This document shows positions 1-7,809 of a DNA stretch of 64,000 nucleotides, piece by piece. Positions within the stretch are counted from its first letter, which is position 1; the number at the start of each line of letters is the position of its first letter. Made by a program: the position numbers and the translations under genes. Below the pieces are notes generated by a model that had not been told where the DNA came from, made no database searches, and saw nothing but the letters and a program-made list of their open reading frames with translations. This DNA comes from JAVBKX01 sp031553835 (GTDB lineage: Bacteria; Bacteroidota; Bacteroidia; Bacteroidales; Azobacteroidaceae): NCBI GenBank assembly GCA_031553835.1, contig JAVBKX010000014.1, positions 101,278-165,277 on the forward strand. The letters are read 5' to 3'.

Positions 1-1
1 G

Positions 2-499
2 AGTGTACCGCAAAATATTGAATTATTCGCCGGCGACCTGGTTGAAAACATTGCTTTAGGCGATCTAAACCCAGATATGAAGCGCATCATAGAACTATCT
101 AACGAATTGGGAATGAGTGCTTTCATCGAAAAATTACCCAAGGCGTTTTTAACTCAAATCGGTGAAAACGGCGCATCATTATCCGGAGGAGAAAAACAAC
201 GGATCGCGATTGCCCGAGCGCTTTATAGAAATCCGGACATACTGATATTTGACGAAGCGACCTCCGCTTTAGATTCACATTCTGAAAAATATGTACGGAA
301 AACACTCGTTAAACTGGCTTCAGAAGGGAAAACCGTGATTATTATTGCACACCGGTTAAGTACTGCAAAACATGCTGATACTATCCTGGTTATGGAAAAT
401 GGGAAACTGGCCGAAAGCGGAAATCACACTCTATTAATGCAGCAAAACGGAATCTACCGGAAATTATGGGACGAACAATTTGATTCAAATAACAGTTAG
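2..499 (+). CDS. ABC exporter, C-terminal ATPase part (5' truncated by window edge)
   Basis: The open frame enters from the left edge, so only about 165 C-terminal residues are visible. They contain a Q-loop region (VPQN), the ABC signature LSGGEKQR, Walker B ILIFDEATSALD and the switch histidine in IIAHRLST. This is the end of a type I exporter half-transporter nucleotide-binding domain. The gene runs in the same direction as the SPASM protein that follows about 170 bp later, so a peptide-export role (bacteriocin/RiPP-type exporter) is a reasonable inference. The membrane and any peptidase domain lie outside the window and cannot be checked. The ATG at 77 is internal, not the start. Confidence 0.9.
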   Translation, partial: SVPQNIELFAGDLVENIALGDLNPDMKRIIELSNELGMSAFIEKLPKAFLTQIGENGASLSGGEKQRIAIARALYRNPDILIFDEATSALDSHSEKYVRKTLVKLASEGKTVIIIAHRLSTAKHADTILVMENGKLAESGNHTLLMQQNGIYRKLWDEQFDSNNS

Positions 500-542
500 A
501 ATTTCTTTTTTCTTCAAAAATTCCTCTTTTTCTCTCCCGTGA

Positions 543-585
543 ACGTTAAATAAGATTTAACGTAAATATAACGTTTATTTAACGT
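543..585. promoter_or_regulatory. Palindromic operator-like site ahead of the SPASM gene
   Basis: Positions 543-563 form a perfect inverted repeat ACGTTAAAT-AAG-ATTTAACGT, and a second related site with ACGT ends (ACGTTTATTTAACGT) follows at 571-585. Both sit between the ABC exporter stop (499) and the SPASM protein start (669), with no T-run after the palindrome, which argues against a terminator. A dimeric repressor/activator operator is inferred; the regulator is not visible here. Confidence 0.4.
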
Positions 586-668
586 AGAAGTGAAAATTTA
601 TCATTTTCTTTGCAGGAAGTTTTCTTATACATTTAACATAAGAAATTGCATTGTTAAAAAATTTATTC

Positions 669-1988
669 ATGAACTATCATTTTGTTAAGACCATATCCGA
701 AATAAATAAGAATAGCGTTTCCGCCTGGAAACATAACGCTGGTTTATTGTCGGAGCAAACTCAAGTTCATACAGTACAATTTAACAATGCCAACATTGCC
801 CATCAATTCGATTTAAAAGGAATGGTGAATTCTTTTATAAATCCAAATTTCTCTTGTGAAGAAATTGCTGTAATGAACAAGGCCTTTTTAAACCTTACTC
901 CCAGGACTACCATTACAGATTTAAATATATCAAAAAAACGGTATAATCTGGTATTGCAAATCGAAAACGATGCCACTCCATCTATATGTACGTGTGCATT
1001 CGAATCCATAAAAAAGCAAACTAAAACCAAACAGGCTTCCGGAACAAAGATCATGTCTCAGGAAACGGCATTTGCTTCCATTCTCAATATTCTATATAAC
1101 AAACCGGATGCCGACCAATACTCCATTCATTTTTTGGGACAGGATCCGATCCATTACAAAAAATTGATTACCGATATTGCCGAATATGCGTACCGGGAAA
1201 TCGTCATTATCAGACAGAAAAAAGTGAATTTCATTATTCACAGCCACACAGCAGCCTTTTCTTCCGATATATTGGACTTTTTCCATGATTACGATTTTAC
1301 AGTTATGGTGGGCTTCAACCAATTGGAATATATTCCTGAAACTGTGTTGGAAAACATCCGACAATTACAGGAAGTCGGGATAAAAACTTATGCTCACATC
1401 GCGCTCAATTCATTGACAAACAATTACGTTAAGATTTTCGATTTCTTTGAAAAACGGGAAATTCCCTATGTCTATTCGTTCAAGACTACTAATGCCCCTG
1501 CAAAAAATTTATTCAAAGAATCTTCATACGAAATTGCCGACCTGGAATTAAAAAAATCCATGGATTATTTTATTGCCAAAATGCTATCCAACCAGCAAAT
1601 TTATTGCACGGATTTTATTTATAAAATGGCCATGTTAAATTTGGGAATCGTAAAAGAATATGGTTGTGAAGCCGGTCGCTCTTATATTACTGTGAATACA
1701 AACGGAGACTATTATACATGTCAAAATCTTGTCGATGCATCCAAAACAAAAATCGGAAACATTGACAGTATGATCGACAAACAGCAAGTGAAAAAATATC
1801 AATCTCCTGATATTGGTCAACTTGACTATTGCAAAAAATGTTTAGTCAGAAGCTTATGCGGTGGAGGTTGCCATGCTGATCGATACAATGCCAAAAAAGG
1901 TAGTAATCAGCAATGCCGACTATCGTATATTGAATGGAAAAACACTCTCTATGCTTATGCTCAATGGAGCGAACTACATAGGCATTAA
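669..1988 (+). CDS. SPASM-domain protein with degenerate radical-SAM core (pseudo-rSAM peptide maturase-like)
   Basis: A 439-residue protein; I start it at the ATG at 669 rather than the upstream in-frame TTG at 651. The C-terminus is an intact SPASM domain with C333, C351, C388, C391, C397, C401 and C416, spaced C-x17-C ... C-x2-C-x5-C-x3-C-x14-C around the typical LCGGGCHA. SPASM domains bind auxiliary 4Fe-4S clusters in RiPP- and enzyme-maturing radical-SAM proteins. The radical-SAM core, however, is broken: where CxxxCxxC should be, the sequence is ATPSICTC (only C109 fits; A102 and I106 replace the other ligands), and the GGEP-like motif reads GQDP. The neighbouring ABC exporter suggests a ribosomal-peptide system, as in Bacteroidales 'GG'-leader clusters, where pseudo-rSAM members are known. 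No precursor peptide is visible in the window. Probable function: peptide binding/scaffold rather than SAM cleavage (inference). Confidence 0.8.
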   Translation: MNYHFVKTISEINKNSVSAWKHNAGLLSEQTQVHTVQFNNANIAHQFDLKGMVNSFINPNFSCEEIAVMNKAFLNLTPRTTITDLNISKKRYNLVLQIENDATPSICTCAFESIKKQTKTKQASGTKIMSQETAFASILNILYNKPDADQYSIHFLGQDPIHYKKLITDIAEYAYREIVIIRQKKVNFIIHSHTAAFSSDILDFFHDYDFTVMVGFNQLEYIPETVLENIRQLQEVGIKTYAHIALNSLTNNYVKIFDFFEKREIPYVYSFKTTNAPAKNLFKESSYEIADLELKKSMDYFIAKMLSNQQIYCTDFIYKMAMLNLGIVKEYGCEAGRSYITVNTNGDYYTCQNLVDASKTKIGNIDSMIDKQQVKKYQSPDIGQLDYCKKCLVRSLCGGGCHADRYNAKKGSNQQCRLSYIEWKNTLYAYAQWSELHRH

Positions 1989-2012
1989 GGAGCTGTTACT
2001 ATTGTGTGTGTG

Positions 2013-2050
2013 TTGGGCACCGGCTGGCGAGCCGGTGCTTTTTTATTTTC
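2013..2050 (+). terminator. Intrinsic terminator after the SPASM gene
   Basis: A perfect 9-bp stem GCACCGGCT-ggcg-AGCCGGTGC is followed directly by a T-rich tract. It lies 30 bp after the SPASM stop and before the promoter of the phospholipase gene, so the two genes are separate transcription units. Confidence 0.85.
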
Positions 2051-2061
2051 AAAAATTTCCG

Positions 2062-2069
2062 TATTTTTG
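2062..2069 (+). promoter_or_regulatory. Bacteroidetes -7 promoter box (TATTTTTG) for the PI-PLC gene
   Basis: TATTTTTG matches the TAnnTTTG -7 consensus, placed about 32 bp before the ATG at 2102 and just downstream of the terminator of the preceding gene. Confidence 0.6.
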
Positions 2070-2101
2070 CATGTAATGGAATTTAAAAAAATCTTTTTAG
2101 T

Positions 2102-3043
2102 ATGTTAAATCGATTTGTATTTTCACTTTCATTATTGTTAAATGCATTTAACATTGCTATTCCGAATGTTAATGATTCCACAACAATTAACATTGATCCG
2201 GTTAATTGGATGAAAAATTTACCGAACGATTTGTTAATTACCAATATTTCCATTCCGGGAACACATAATTCCTGTACATACCGCACCTCCCTTTCGATGT
2301 CAAAATGTCAAACTTACACCATACAAGAACAATTAAATCAAGGGGTTAGATATTTAGACATCCGATGCATTCTCCAAAACAATCAACTCAACATATATCA
2401 TGGGATGGACAATCTCAAGTTGCCTTTAGACTCATGCCTGGTTTGGGTGCGTGATTTTTTAAAAACACATCCGTCCGAAGTCATTTTATTACGGCTGCAA
2501 CGTGAAAAGAAAAAGGGTAAAGCTACGGATGAAATGTATTATCAAGCCATTACTTCTGCATTTAAGAAAAATGAATTAGTCATGTACAACGGCTATTCAT
2601 TAAGCGACAAAAAATTAGGTAATTGCAGAGGAAAAGCTATTATTATCGAATACAACAACATGTACACCATACCACAAAGTACCGATTCATATCAATTATT
2701 AACAGGATTCAGCTATTGGGGATATCTCAGTTCAAAAGAACAAATAGAAGCAAAATGGGAAGACATCCTCAAAAAGGAAACTCCACAAGCCGATAGTCTC
2801 AAATTTAACCGGATTAATCTCACGTCTTCAGGAGGTCGCAAAATATTGGGTATTACTATTCCCAATCCCAAAACTTTTACAACACAATTGGTAAAGGATA
2901 AATACAGGGATATAACCCTGTTATTATCCAATTCGCCCCATCATTTTATTATCATTGTCGATTTCGAGGAATTGTACACAGGAGTTCCCGGAGAATTTTA
3001 CAAACAAATTATTTCAAAAAATTTCAATATCCTTCCAACATAG
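2102..3043 (+). CDS. Secreted phosphatidylinositol-specific phospholipase C-like protein
   Basis: A 313-residue protein with an N-terminal hydrophobic signal-like segment (residues 1-20) and a PLC X-type domain. Visible family motifs are IPGTHNS with the first catalytic histidine H55, YLDIR with R88, and IYHG with the second catalytic histidine H100. Together these match the general acid/base pair of bacterial PI-PLC (TIM-barrel fold). Length is close to the usual 300 residues. It probably acts outside the inner membrane on phosphoinositides or glycosyl-PI anchors, but substrate cannot be read from sequence. No type IX secretion C-terminal domain is apparent. It has its own promoter and no obvious operon partners. 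Confidence 0.82.
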   Translation: MLNRFVFSLSLLLNAFNIAIPNVNDSTTINIDPVNWMKNLPNDLLITNISIPGTHNSCTYRTSLSMSKCQTYTIQEQLNQGVRYLDIRCILQNNQLNIYHGMDNLKLPLDSCLVWVRDFLKTHPSEVILLRLQREKKKGKATDEMYYQAITSAFKKNELVMYNGYSLSDKKLGNCRGKAIIIEYNNMYTIPQSTDSYQLLTGFSYWGYLSSKEQIEAKWEDILKKETPQADSLKFNRINLTSSGGRKILGITIPNPKTFTTQLVKDKYRDITLLLSNSPHHFIIIVDFEELYTGVPGEFYKQIISKNFNILPT

Positions 3044-3179
3044 CATTTGTCAATATCCGGCATATTGATCCCACATTATGGGGGGTACAATTAAAAAAAT
3101 CACCAATAGTAGCGATTGTCCTTTAATCCTCGCAAGACTAATTTTGTGCTTCGAAATTTTGACATTATTATTTGCAAAG

Positions 3180-5549
3180 ATGAATAGCTACAAGTATTGT
3201 TTATTATTAATTCTTTTTTTGTTTTCTCTTTCCGTTTTTCCTACGGACAATCATGCGAAGATAAACATTGAAGGTCATGTGAAAAATAAATTGACCGGCG
3301 AAAATATTCCCTATATAAGTGTCGGACTCAAAAACACGACCATTGGCGTATCGACCAATATATCGGGACACTATGCCCTGTCAAACATTCCTAAAGGAAA
3401 ATTTACAATGATCGTTTCAGGTTTAGGATATAAACCGGAAGAAAAAGAAGTGAACTGGAACGGAGATGACATGGTGGAAGTAAATTTTGAAATAGAAGAA
3501 GATGCATTGCACATAGCCGAAGTGGTAGTAACCGCCGGCCGGCATGCACAAAAAAGGACTGAAACTCCGGTTATCGTCAACACCATCAATGCTAAAATGT
3601 TAGATGTAACACAGTCAACCGTCCTGGGCGAAGGATTGAATTTTTGTACAGGCCTGCGTTATGAAAATGATTGTCAGAATTGCGGTTTTTCTCAAATACG
3701 CATGAATGGCATGGAAGGGCCTTATTCTCAGGTATTAATTAACAGCAGACCCATATTCAGTGGATTAGCAGGAGTTTACGGATTAGAATTGATACCGGCC
3801 AATATGCTGGAAAAAATAGAAGTGGTGAGAGGAGGTGGTTCCGTTTTATATGGTTCGAATGCCATTGCGGGAACAATCAATCTCATATTAAAAGATCCGA
3901 AATCCAACTCTTTTGAAGCTGGATTCGATGTAAATGCCATCGGCATGGGTGTGAAAAATTCCAATGGCCCTGTCCCCGATTGCATAACCAGTTTCAATGG
4001 TTCATTAGTTACGGAAGATTATAAATCGGGAATTGCAGTTTACGGCCATGTCAGAGACCGCGGCATGTTTGATGCCAATAACGACGAATTTTCGGAAATT
4101 GCTCCCATGGACAATACGGTTGTAGGAGCGCGTGTTTTCCAGCGCATTGGATATCGAAGCAAATTGGTGCTGGATTATTTTCATATTACGGAAAAACGCG
4201 ACGGAGGAAATAAGCAGGACTATCCCCTGCACGAAAGAGATGTAGCAGAAGCAGTAAGTCATAAAATGAATACCGGCGCGCTGACTTTCGAACAATATTT
4301 GCGTGAAAACGACTTACTTTCTGTATTTGTTTCCGGAAGTACCCTGTTCCGCGATTCTTATTATGGAGCCAATTATTCATTAAAAGATTATGGAAAAACA
4401 ATGGATAAAAGCTACAATACGGGAATTCAGTATAAAGCCGATTTCAACAAATCTTCCTTGATTGGAGGATTTGAAAATACCGGTTCTTTCCTCACCGACA
4501 AAAAATTAGGTTATCCTGATTATGATAATGCGACAATTATTGATGGTAAAATAACTGATGTACCGCATACGCCCAACACATTGGTATCCGACCAATCGTT
4601 GATAACCACAGGCCTTTTTGCCCAATATGAAATAAAATTAGGACTATTCCGTATATTAGCCGGCGGCCGGTTAGATCATTATTCAGTGGATGATAAACTA
4701 CACAACAGTGATAAATCGGGAACAGTATTCGTACCCCGAGCCAGTGTGATGTATGACATAACATCTTGGCTACAAGCCCGTTTGAGTTATTCCACAGGAT
4801 ACCGCGCTCCTCAGATTTTCGATGAAGACTTGCACATTGAAACATCCGGGGCCCGTCAGGTAATTAATGTCAATGATCCGGATCTAAAGCAGGAAAATAG
4901 TTCGAGTTACATGTTCTCGCTCGATTTCAATAAACAATTAGGGCACATCAATACCAATTTCCTTGCCGAGGGATTTTATACCCGGTTGCACAATCCTTTC
5001 AGGAATGAAATTGGAGAACCGGATGCCAACGGAGTCGTAATATATACCCGCGTCAATGCCAATGCTGCTGTTGTAGCCGGAGTGAATATGGAACTGAAAC
5101 TATCTCCTTCCGACAATCTTTCTTTTGCAGGAGGATTCACTGTGCAATCAAGCCGATATAAAGATCCGGATGAGAATTTCAATGAAAGGAAATTTTTCCG
5201 TACTCCCAATAATTATGGCTTTTTTACTTGTGATTGGAAATTCGCCGGCCATTTTGGAGCCGCTTTCACCGGAAATTATACCGGACACATGCTGGTACCT
5301 TATTTTGGAATACAAAATCCGGATGGAGAATTAAGAAAATCCCAACCATTCTTTGATGCAGGTCTTAAATTATATTACGATATGCCTGTAGGCGAACACG
5401 TCAATGTACAATGGTTTACCGGTATGAAAAATATTTTCAATTCATATCAGGACGATTTTGACTCCGGAATCAATAGAGATCCATCCTACATCTACGGGCC
5501 GTCTTTACCCCGCACATTTTTTGTCGGATTTAAGATTATGGGAATATGA
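3180..5549 (+). CDS. TonB-dependent outer-membrane receptor
   Basis: A 789-residue protein from the ATG at 3180; the frame is open to 3078, but the signal peptide MNSYKYCLLLILFLFSLS begins at 3180. After the signal peptide comes a carboxypeptidase-regulatory-like domain (about residues 30-110), then the plug with VEVVRGGGSVLYGSNAIAGTINL, and a C-terminal 22-strand barrel ending in an aromatic-rich strand. The plug carries an unusual cysteine cluster (NFC...NDCQNCGF). Such receptors import siderophores, haem, cobalamin or other large ligands using TonB. The substrate is unknown: there is no SusD partner, binding protein or permease next to it. It ends 5 bp from the convergent chromate transporter gene. 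Confidence 0.9.
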   Translation: MNSYKYCLLLILFLFSLSVFPTDNHAKINIEGHVKNKLTGENIPYISVGLKNTTIGVSTNISGHYALSNIPKGKFTMIVSGLGYKPEEKEVNWNGDDMVEVNFEIEEDALHIAEVVVTAGRHAQKRTETPVIVNTINAKMLDVTQSTVLGEGLNFCTGLRYENDCQNCGFSQIRMNGMEGPYSQVLINSRPIFSGLAGVYGLELIPANMLEKIEVVRGGGSVLYGSNAIAGTINLILKDPKSNSFEAGFDVNAIGMGVKNSNGPVPDCITSFNGSLVTEDYKSGIAVYGHVRDRGMFDANNDEFSEIAPMDNTVVGARVFQRIGYRSKLVLDYFHITEKRDGGNKQDYPLHERDVAEAVSHKMNTGALTFEQYLRENDLLSVFVSGSTLFRDSYYGANYSLKDYGKTMDKSYNTGIQYKADFNKSSLIGGFENTGSFLTDKKLGYPDYDNATIIDGKITDVPHTPNTLVSDQSLITTGLFAQYEIKLGLFRILAGGRLDHYSVDDKLHNSDKSGTVFVPRASVMYDITSWLQARLSYSTGYRAPQIFDEDLHIETSGARQVINVNDPDLKQENSSSYMFSLDFNKQLGHINTNFLAEGFYTRLHNPFRNEIGEPDANGVVIYTRVNANAAVVAGVNMELKLSPSDNLSFAGGFTVQSSRYKDPDENFNERKFFRTPNNYGFFTCDWKFAGHFGAAFTGNYTGHMLVPYFGIQNPDGELRKSQPFFDAGLKLYYDMPVGEHVNVQWFTGMKNIFNSYQDDFDSGINRDPSYIYGPSLPRTFFVGFKIMGI

Positions 5550-5554
5550 TCTAA

Positions 5555-6079
5555 TCAATAAAGAAGAAGTCCGGAAACTCCGGCCAATAAGATCATCAAA
5601 ATCGGATGCACCTTAAAAAACATAGTAAGGATAAAAGCTACGCCAAAAATGATAAAACTTTTATAATCTATAAAATTTTCATCATTCATCAATAATAAAG
5701 CAGCAGATGCAATTAATCCTACAGTTGCCGGACGCAGGCCGGAAAAAGCATCGTTGACATACCGATTGGCGCGGAATTTTTTATAAGCAAATGCAATAAA
5801 CAAAACAATAATGAAAGAAGGCAAACACACTGCAAAAGTAGCAACTACCGCCCCCAAAACATTTCCTGTCACCGTATAGCCGATATAAGTAGCGCTGTTT
5901 ATACCAATAGGGCCGGGCGTAACCTGGGAGATTGCCACAATATCGGTAAATTCCTGCTTCGTTATCCATTGATGGCTTTCCACTACTTCGTGCTGAATTA
6001 AGGAAAGCATAGCATATCCCCCACCGAATCCAAACAATCCGATTTTAAAATAAGTGATGAAAAGTTGCAGATAAAGCAT
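5555..6079 (-). CDS. Chromate transporter family protein (short CHR, second of pair)
   Basis: A 174-residue hydrophobic protein with the CHR-domain hallmarks FGFGGGYAMLSLIQHEVVE near the N-terminus and QVTPGPIGINSATYIGY. Short-chain CHR proteins work as heteromeric pairs, one CHR domain per polypeptide. The partner is the gene just upstream (6152-6706, same strand, 72-bp gap). Members export chromate in some bacteria, but many are of unknown anion specificity. A tract of CTCCCTTT-like words lies between the two genes. Confidence 0.85.
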   Translation of the reverse strand: MLYLQLFITYFKIGLFGFGGGYAMLSLIQHEVVESHQWITKQEFTDIVAISQVTPGPIGINSATYIGYTVTGNVLGAVVATFAVCLPSFIIVLFIAFAYKKFRANRYVNDAFSGLRPATVGLIASAALLLMNDENFIDYKSFIIFGVAFILTMFFKVHPILMILLAGVSGLLLY

Positions 6080-6151
6080 ATAGTTGTTATTTGGAGTAAA
6101 TGGAGTTAGAGGAAGTTAGAAGTTTCCTTCGTATAACTCCCTTTGTTCCCT

Positions 6152-6706
6152 CTAACTCCCTTTACTCCCTTTAGCTCCCTTAATTCTACCATAAATCAGT
6201 CCGCCCAATGCCGCCGCCAACACAATATAAACCGGTGATACACCCCAATACCAAATCAAAACTGCGGAAGCTATGGGAATGACAATCGTCTTCAAATTGA
6301 TTCCGATCTGACGTGCGGTTGTGAATACCGGAACGGCAATCAACGCGACTACAGCCGGACGAACAGCTTTAAATATTTTTTGTACCCAAACATTATCTTC
6401 AAACTGCCTGAAAAACATGGCAATCAGCAAGATCATAAAAAAAGAAGGCAGTATGGCTCCTAAAGACGCCACCACACTGCCTTTTGTTCCTTTTAATTTA
6501 TAACCCGCCAAAATAGAAATATTCACAGCTAAAATTCCCGGAGCCGTCTGTGCTATAGCAATCAAATCGATAAAATCATTTTTCGATATCCAGGCACGAT
6601 GATCCACTACTTCCCGCTGAATCAGAGGAATCATGGCATACCCGCCTCCAATAGTAAAAGCTCCTATTTTAGCAAATGTGAAAAATATTTGGCAATACTG
6701 ATTCAT
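6152..6706 (-). CDS. Chromate transporter family protein (short CHR, first of pair)
   Basis: A 184-residue membrane protein with FTIGGGYAMIPLIQREVVD and AQTAPGILAVNISILAGY, the paralogous CHR half of the neighbouring short transporter. Together the two make a full bidomain-equivalent transporter. It begins 20 bp after the stop of porN on the same strand, so it may be read through from the secretion operon, although no functional link is known. The C-terminal tail RIKGAKGSKGS is short and basic. Confidence 0.85.
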   Translation of the reverse strand: MNQYCQIFFTFAKIGAFTIGGGYAMIPLIQREVVDHRAWISKNDFIDLIAIAQTAPGILAVNISILAGYKLKGTKGSVVASLGAILPSFFMILLIAMFFRQFEDNVWVQKIFKAVRPAVVALIAVPVFTTARQIGINLKTIVIPIASAVLIWYWGVSPVYIVLAAALGGLIYGRIKGAKGSKGS

Positions 6707-6726
6707 TGCTGTTTTTCACGCCAATA

Positions 6727-7791
6727 CTACCTTCTTCGTACACTTCGGGCCGGAGCAGAAGATGATTTTTCAGCCTTTTGAGTTTTAGGTTTTTCTGCCT
6801 TTGTAGCATTAGATTCGGAAGAAGAACTGCTACCTCTGGTTTTAGATGACGACTTCTTTGTTTTGGCGACAGCCTTGGTCGTATCTTTTTCGATCCACAA
6901 TTTTTGTTCAAAAAATTTGAGTTGCTTTTCAATGCTATCCTGCGCTCTTTTTAATGAAGCCGAATCATTGCCTACCTGTTGGGCAAGATTTTGATTCATC
7001 ATATTGGTCGTTTTCACGATCTCTCCGTCATACATCCGTTTACTGAAATAATCATCAATCGTATAAGTCAATGCATTGTTTAAGTTGGAAGTCATAATAT
7101 GAGTGCGGGAAAGATAGGGCCTAATATTTTCATACGGAATCCAAAACAAAGGAGTACGTATAGATTGTCCAAAATCATCATCCTGGCGAACCAACATGGG
7201 ACAAATAGCTAATACCTGCGAATGAAACATACTGGTTGCCTGGTCAAAATAAAAGGCTTCTTTAATCATGTACATGGTCACTTCATTGCCTGGAATATCA
7301 CTATCCAGAATTTCAATTTGTGCATCATTGCCATTACCTGTTGTTGTATAAAGAATTTGATTTTGCCTTACCACATCGGTCAGGAAGTTAATTTTATATT
7401 CATCGGTAAATACTTCCCTTCCATCCAGGTATCTATATGCTGTAATTTTGTTATGCGCCAACAATTTGAAAACCAACGTAAACAGATTCATCCGATCACC
7501 GATGGGTTGTACCGGATAATACAAAGGAGAATTTTGTTCTTTTGTTAAATCCAAATAGCGATAAATTTCCCGTACCCACACCATATTTTCGAATTGTTTT
7601 GCCTGATCTTCATTTTTCGAATTGGCTCTTACCGTCAGGGACGGCAAATCCGACTCGGCGGCAGCTTCGGCTTGTCGGCGTTGCTGAGGCGTACGCCGTT
7701 GCTGTTGGGGTTGCTGAGAATACATATCTTGCGCAAAAACGCTCACCGCAATCAGTAGTAAAATATAATAACTCCGCATCATCTTTGGCAT
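6727..7791 (-). CDS. gldN: Type IX secretion / gliding motility protein GldN (PorN)
   Basis: A 354-residue protein with signal peptide (about residues 1-25, ending near MYSQ), then a Gln/Arg-rich linker and the GldN domain (MVWVREIYRYLDLTKEQNSPLYYPVQP ... FWIPYENIRPYLSR). PorN forms a periplasmic ring with the lipoprotein PorK under the outer membrane in the type IX secretion translocon. It is the last gene of porP-K-L-M-N, 18 bp after porM. Odd point: the last 45-50 residues are a Lys/Ser/Ala-rich low-complexity tail (KKSSSK...SSSSES...RSVRRR), which makes it longer than a plain GldN domain. I start it at MPKMMRS; the second methionine pair is possible. Confidence 0.93.
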   Translation of the reverse strand: MPKMMRSYYILLLIAVSVFAQDMYSQQPQQQRRTPQQRRQAEAAAESDLPSLTVRANSKNEDQAKQFENMVWVREIYRYLDLTKEQNSPLYYPVQPIGDRMNLFTLVFKLLAHNKITAYRYLDGREVFTDEYKINFLTDVVRQNQILYTTTGNGNDAQIEILDSDIPGNEVTMYMIKEAFYFDQATSMFHSQVLAICPMLVRQDDDFGQSIRTPLFWIPYENIRPYLSRTHIMTSNLNNALTYTIDDYFSKRMYDGEIVKTTNMMNQNLAQQVGNDSASLKRAQDSIEKQLKFFEQKLWIEKDTTKAVAKTKKSSSKTRGSSSSSESNATKAEKPKTQKAEKSSSAPARSVRRR

Positions 7792-7809
7792 ATTAATATC
7801 TCTTTATTC

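Noticed and set aside
651..668. Upstream TTG start of the SPASM gene
   Set aside because: An ATG six codons later is a better start and TTG is rare in this group.
1861..2076. ORF continuing past the SPASM stop in another frame
   Set aside because: It runs through the SPASM coding region and the intrinsic terminator; it is a frame shadow.
3078..3179. 34-residue N-terminal extension of the TonB receptor
   Set aside because: A standard signal peptide begins at the ATG at 3180; the upstream part is not signal-like.
5555..6706. Frameshifted single chromate transporter
   Set aside because: Both ORFs have complete, separate CHR N-termini and own starts, as in known short-chain heteromeric pairs.
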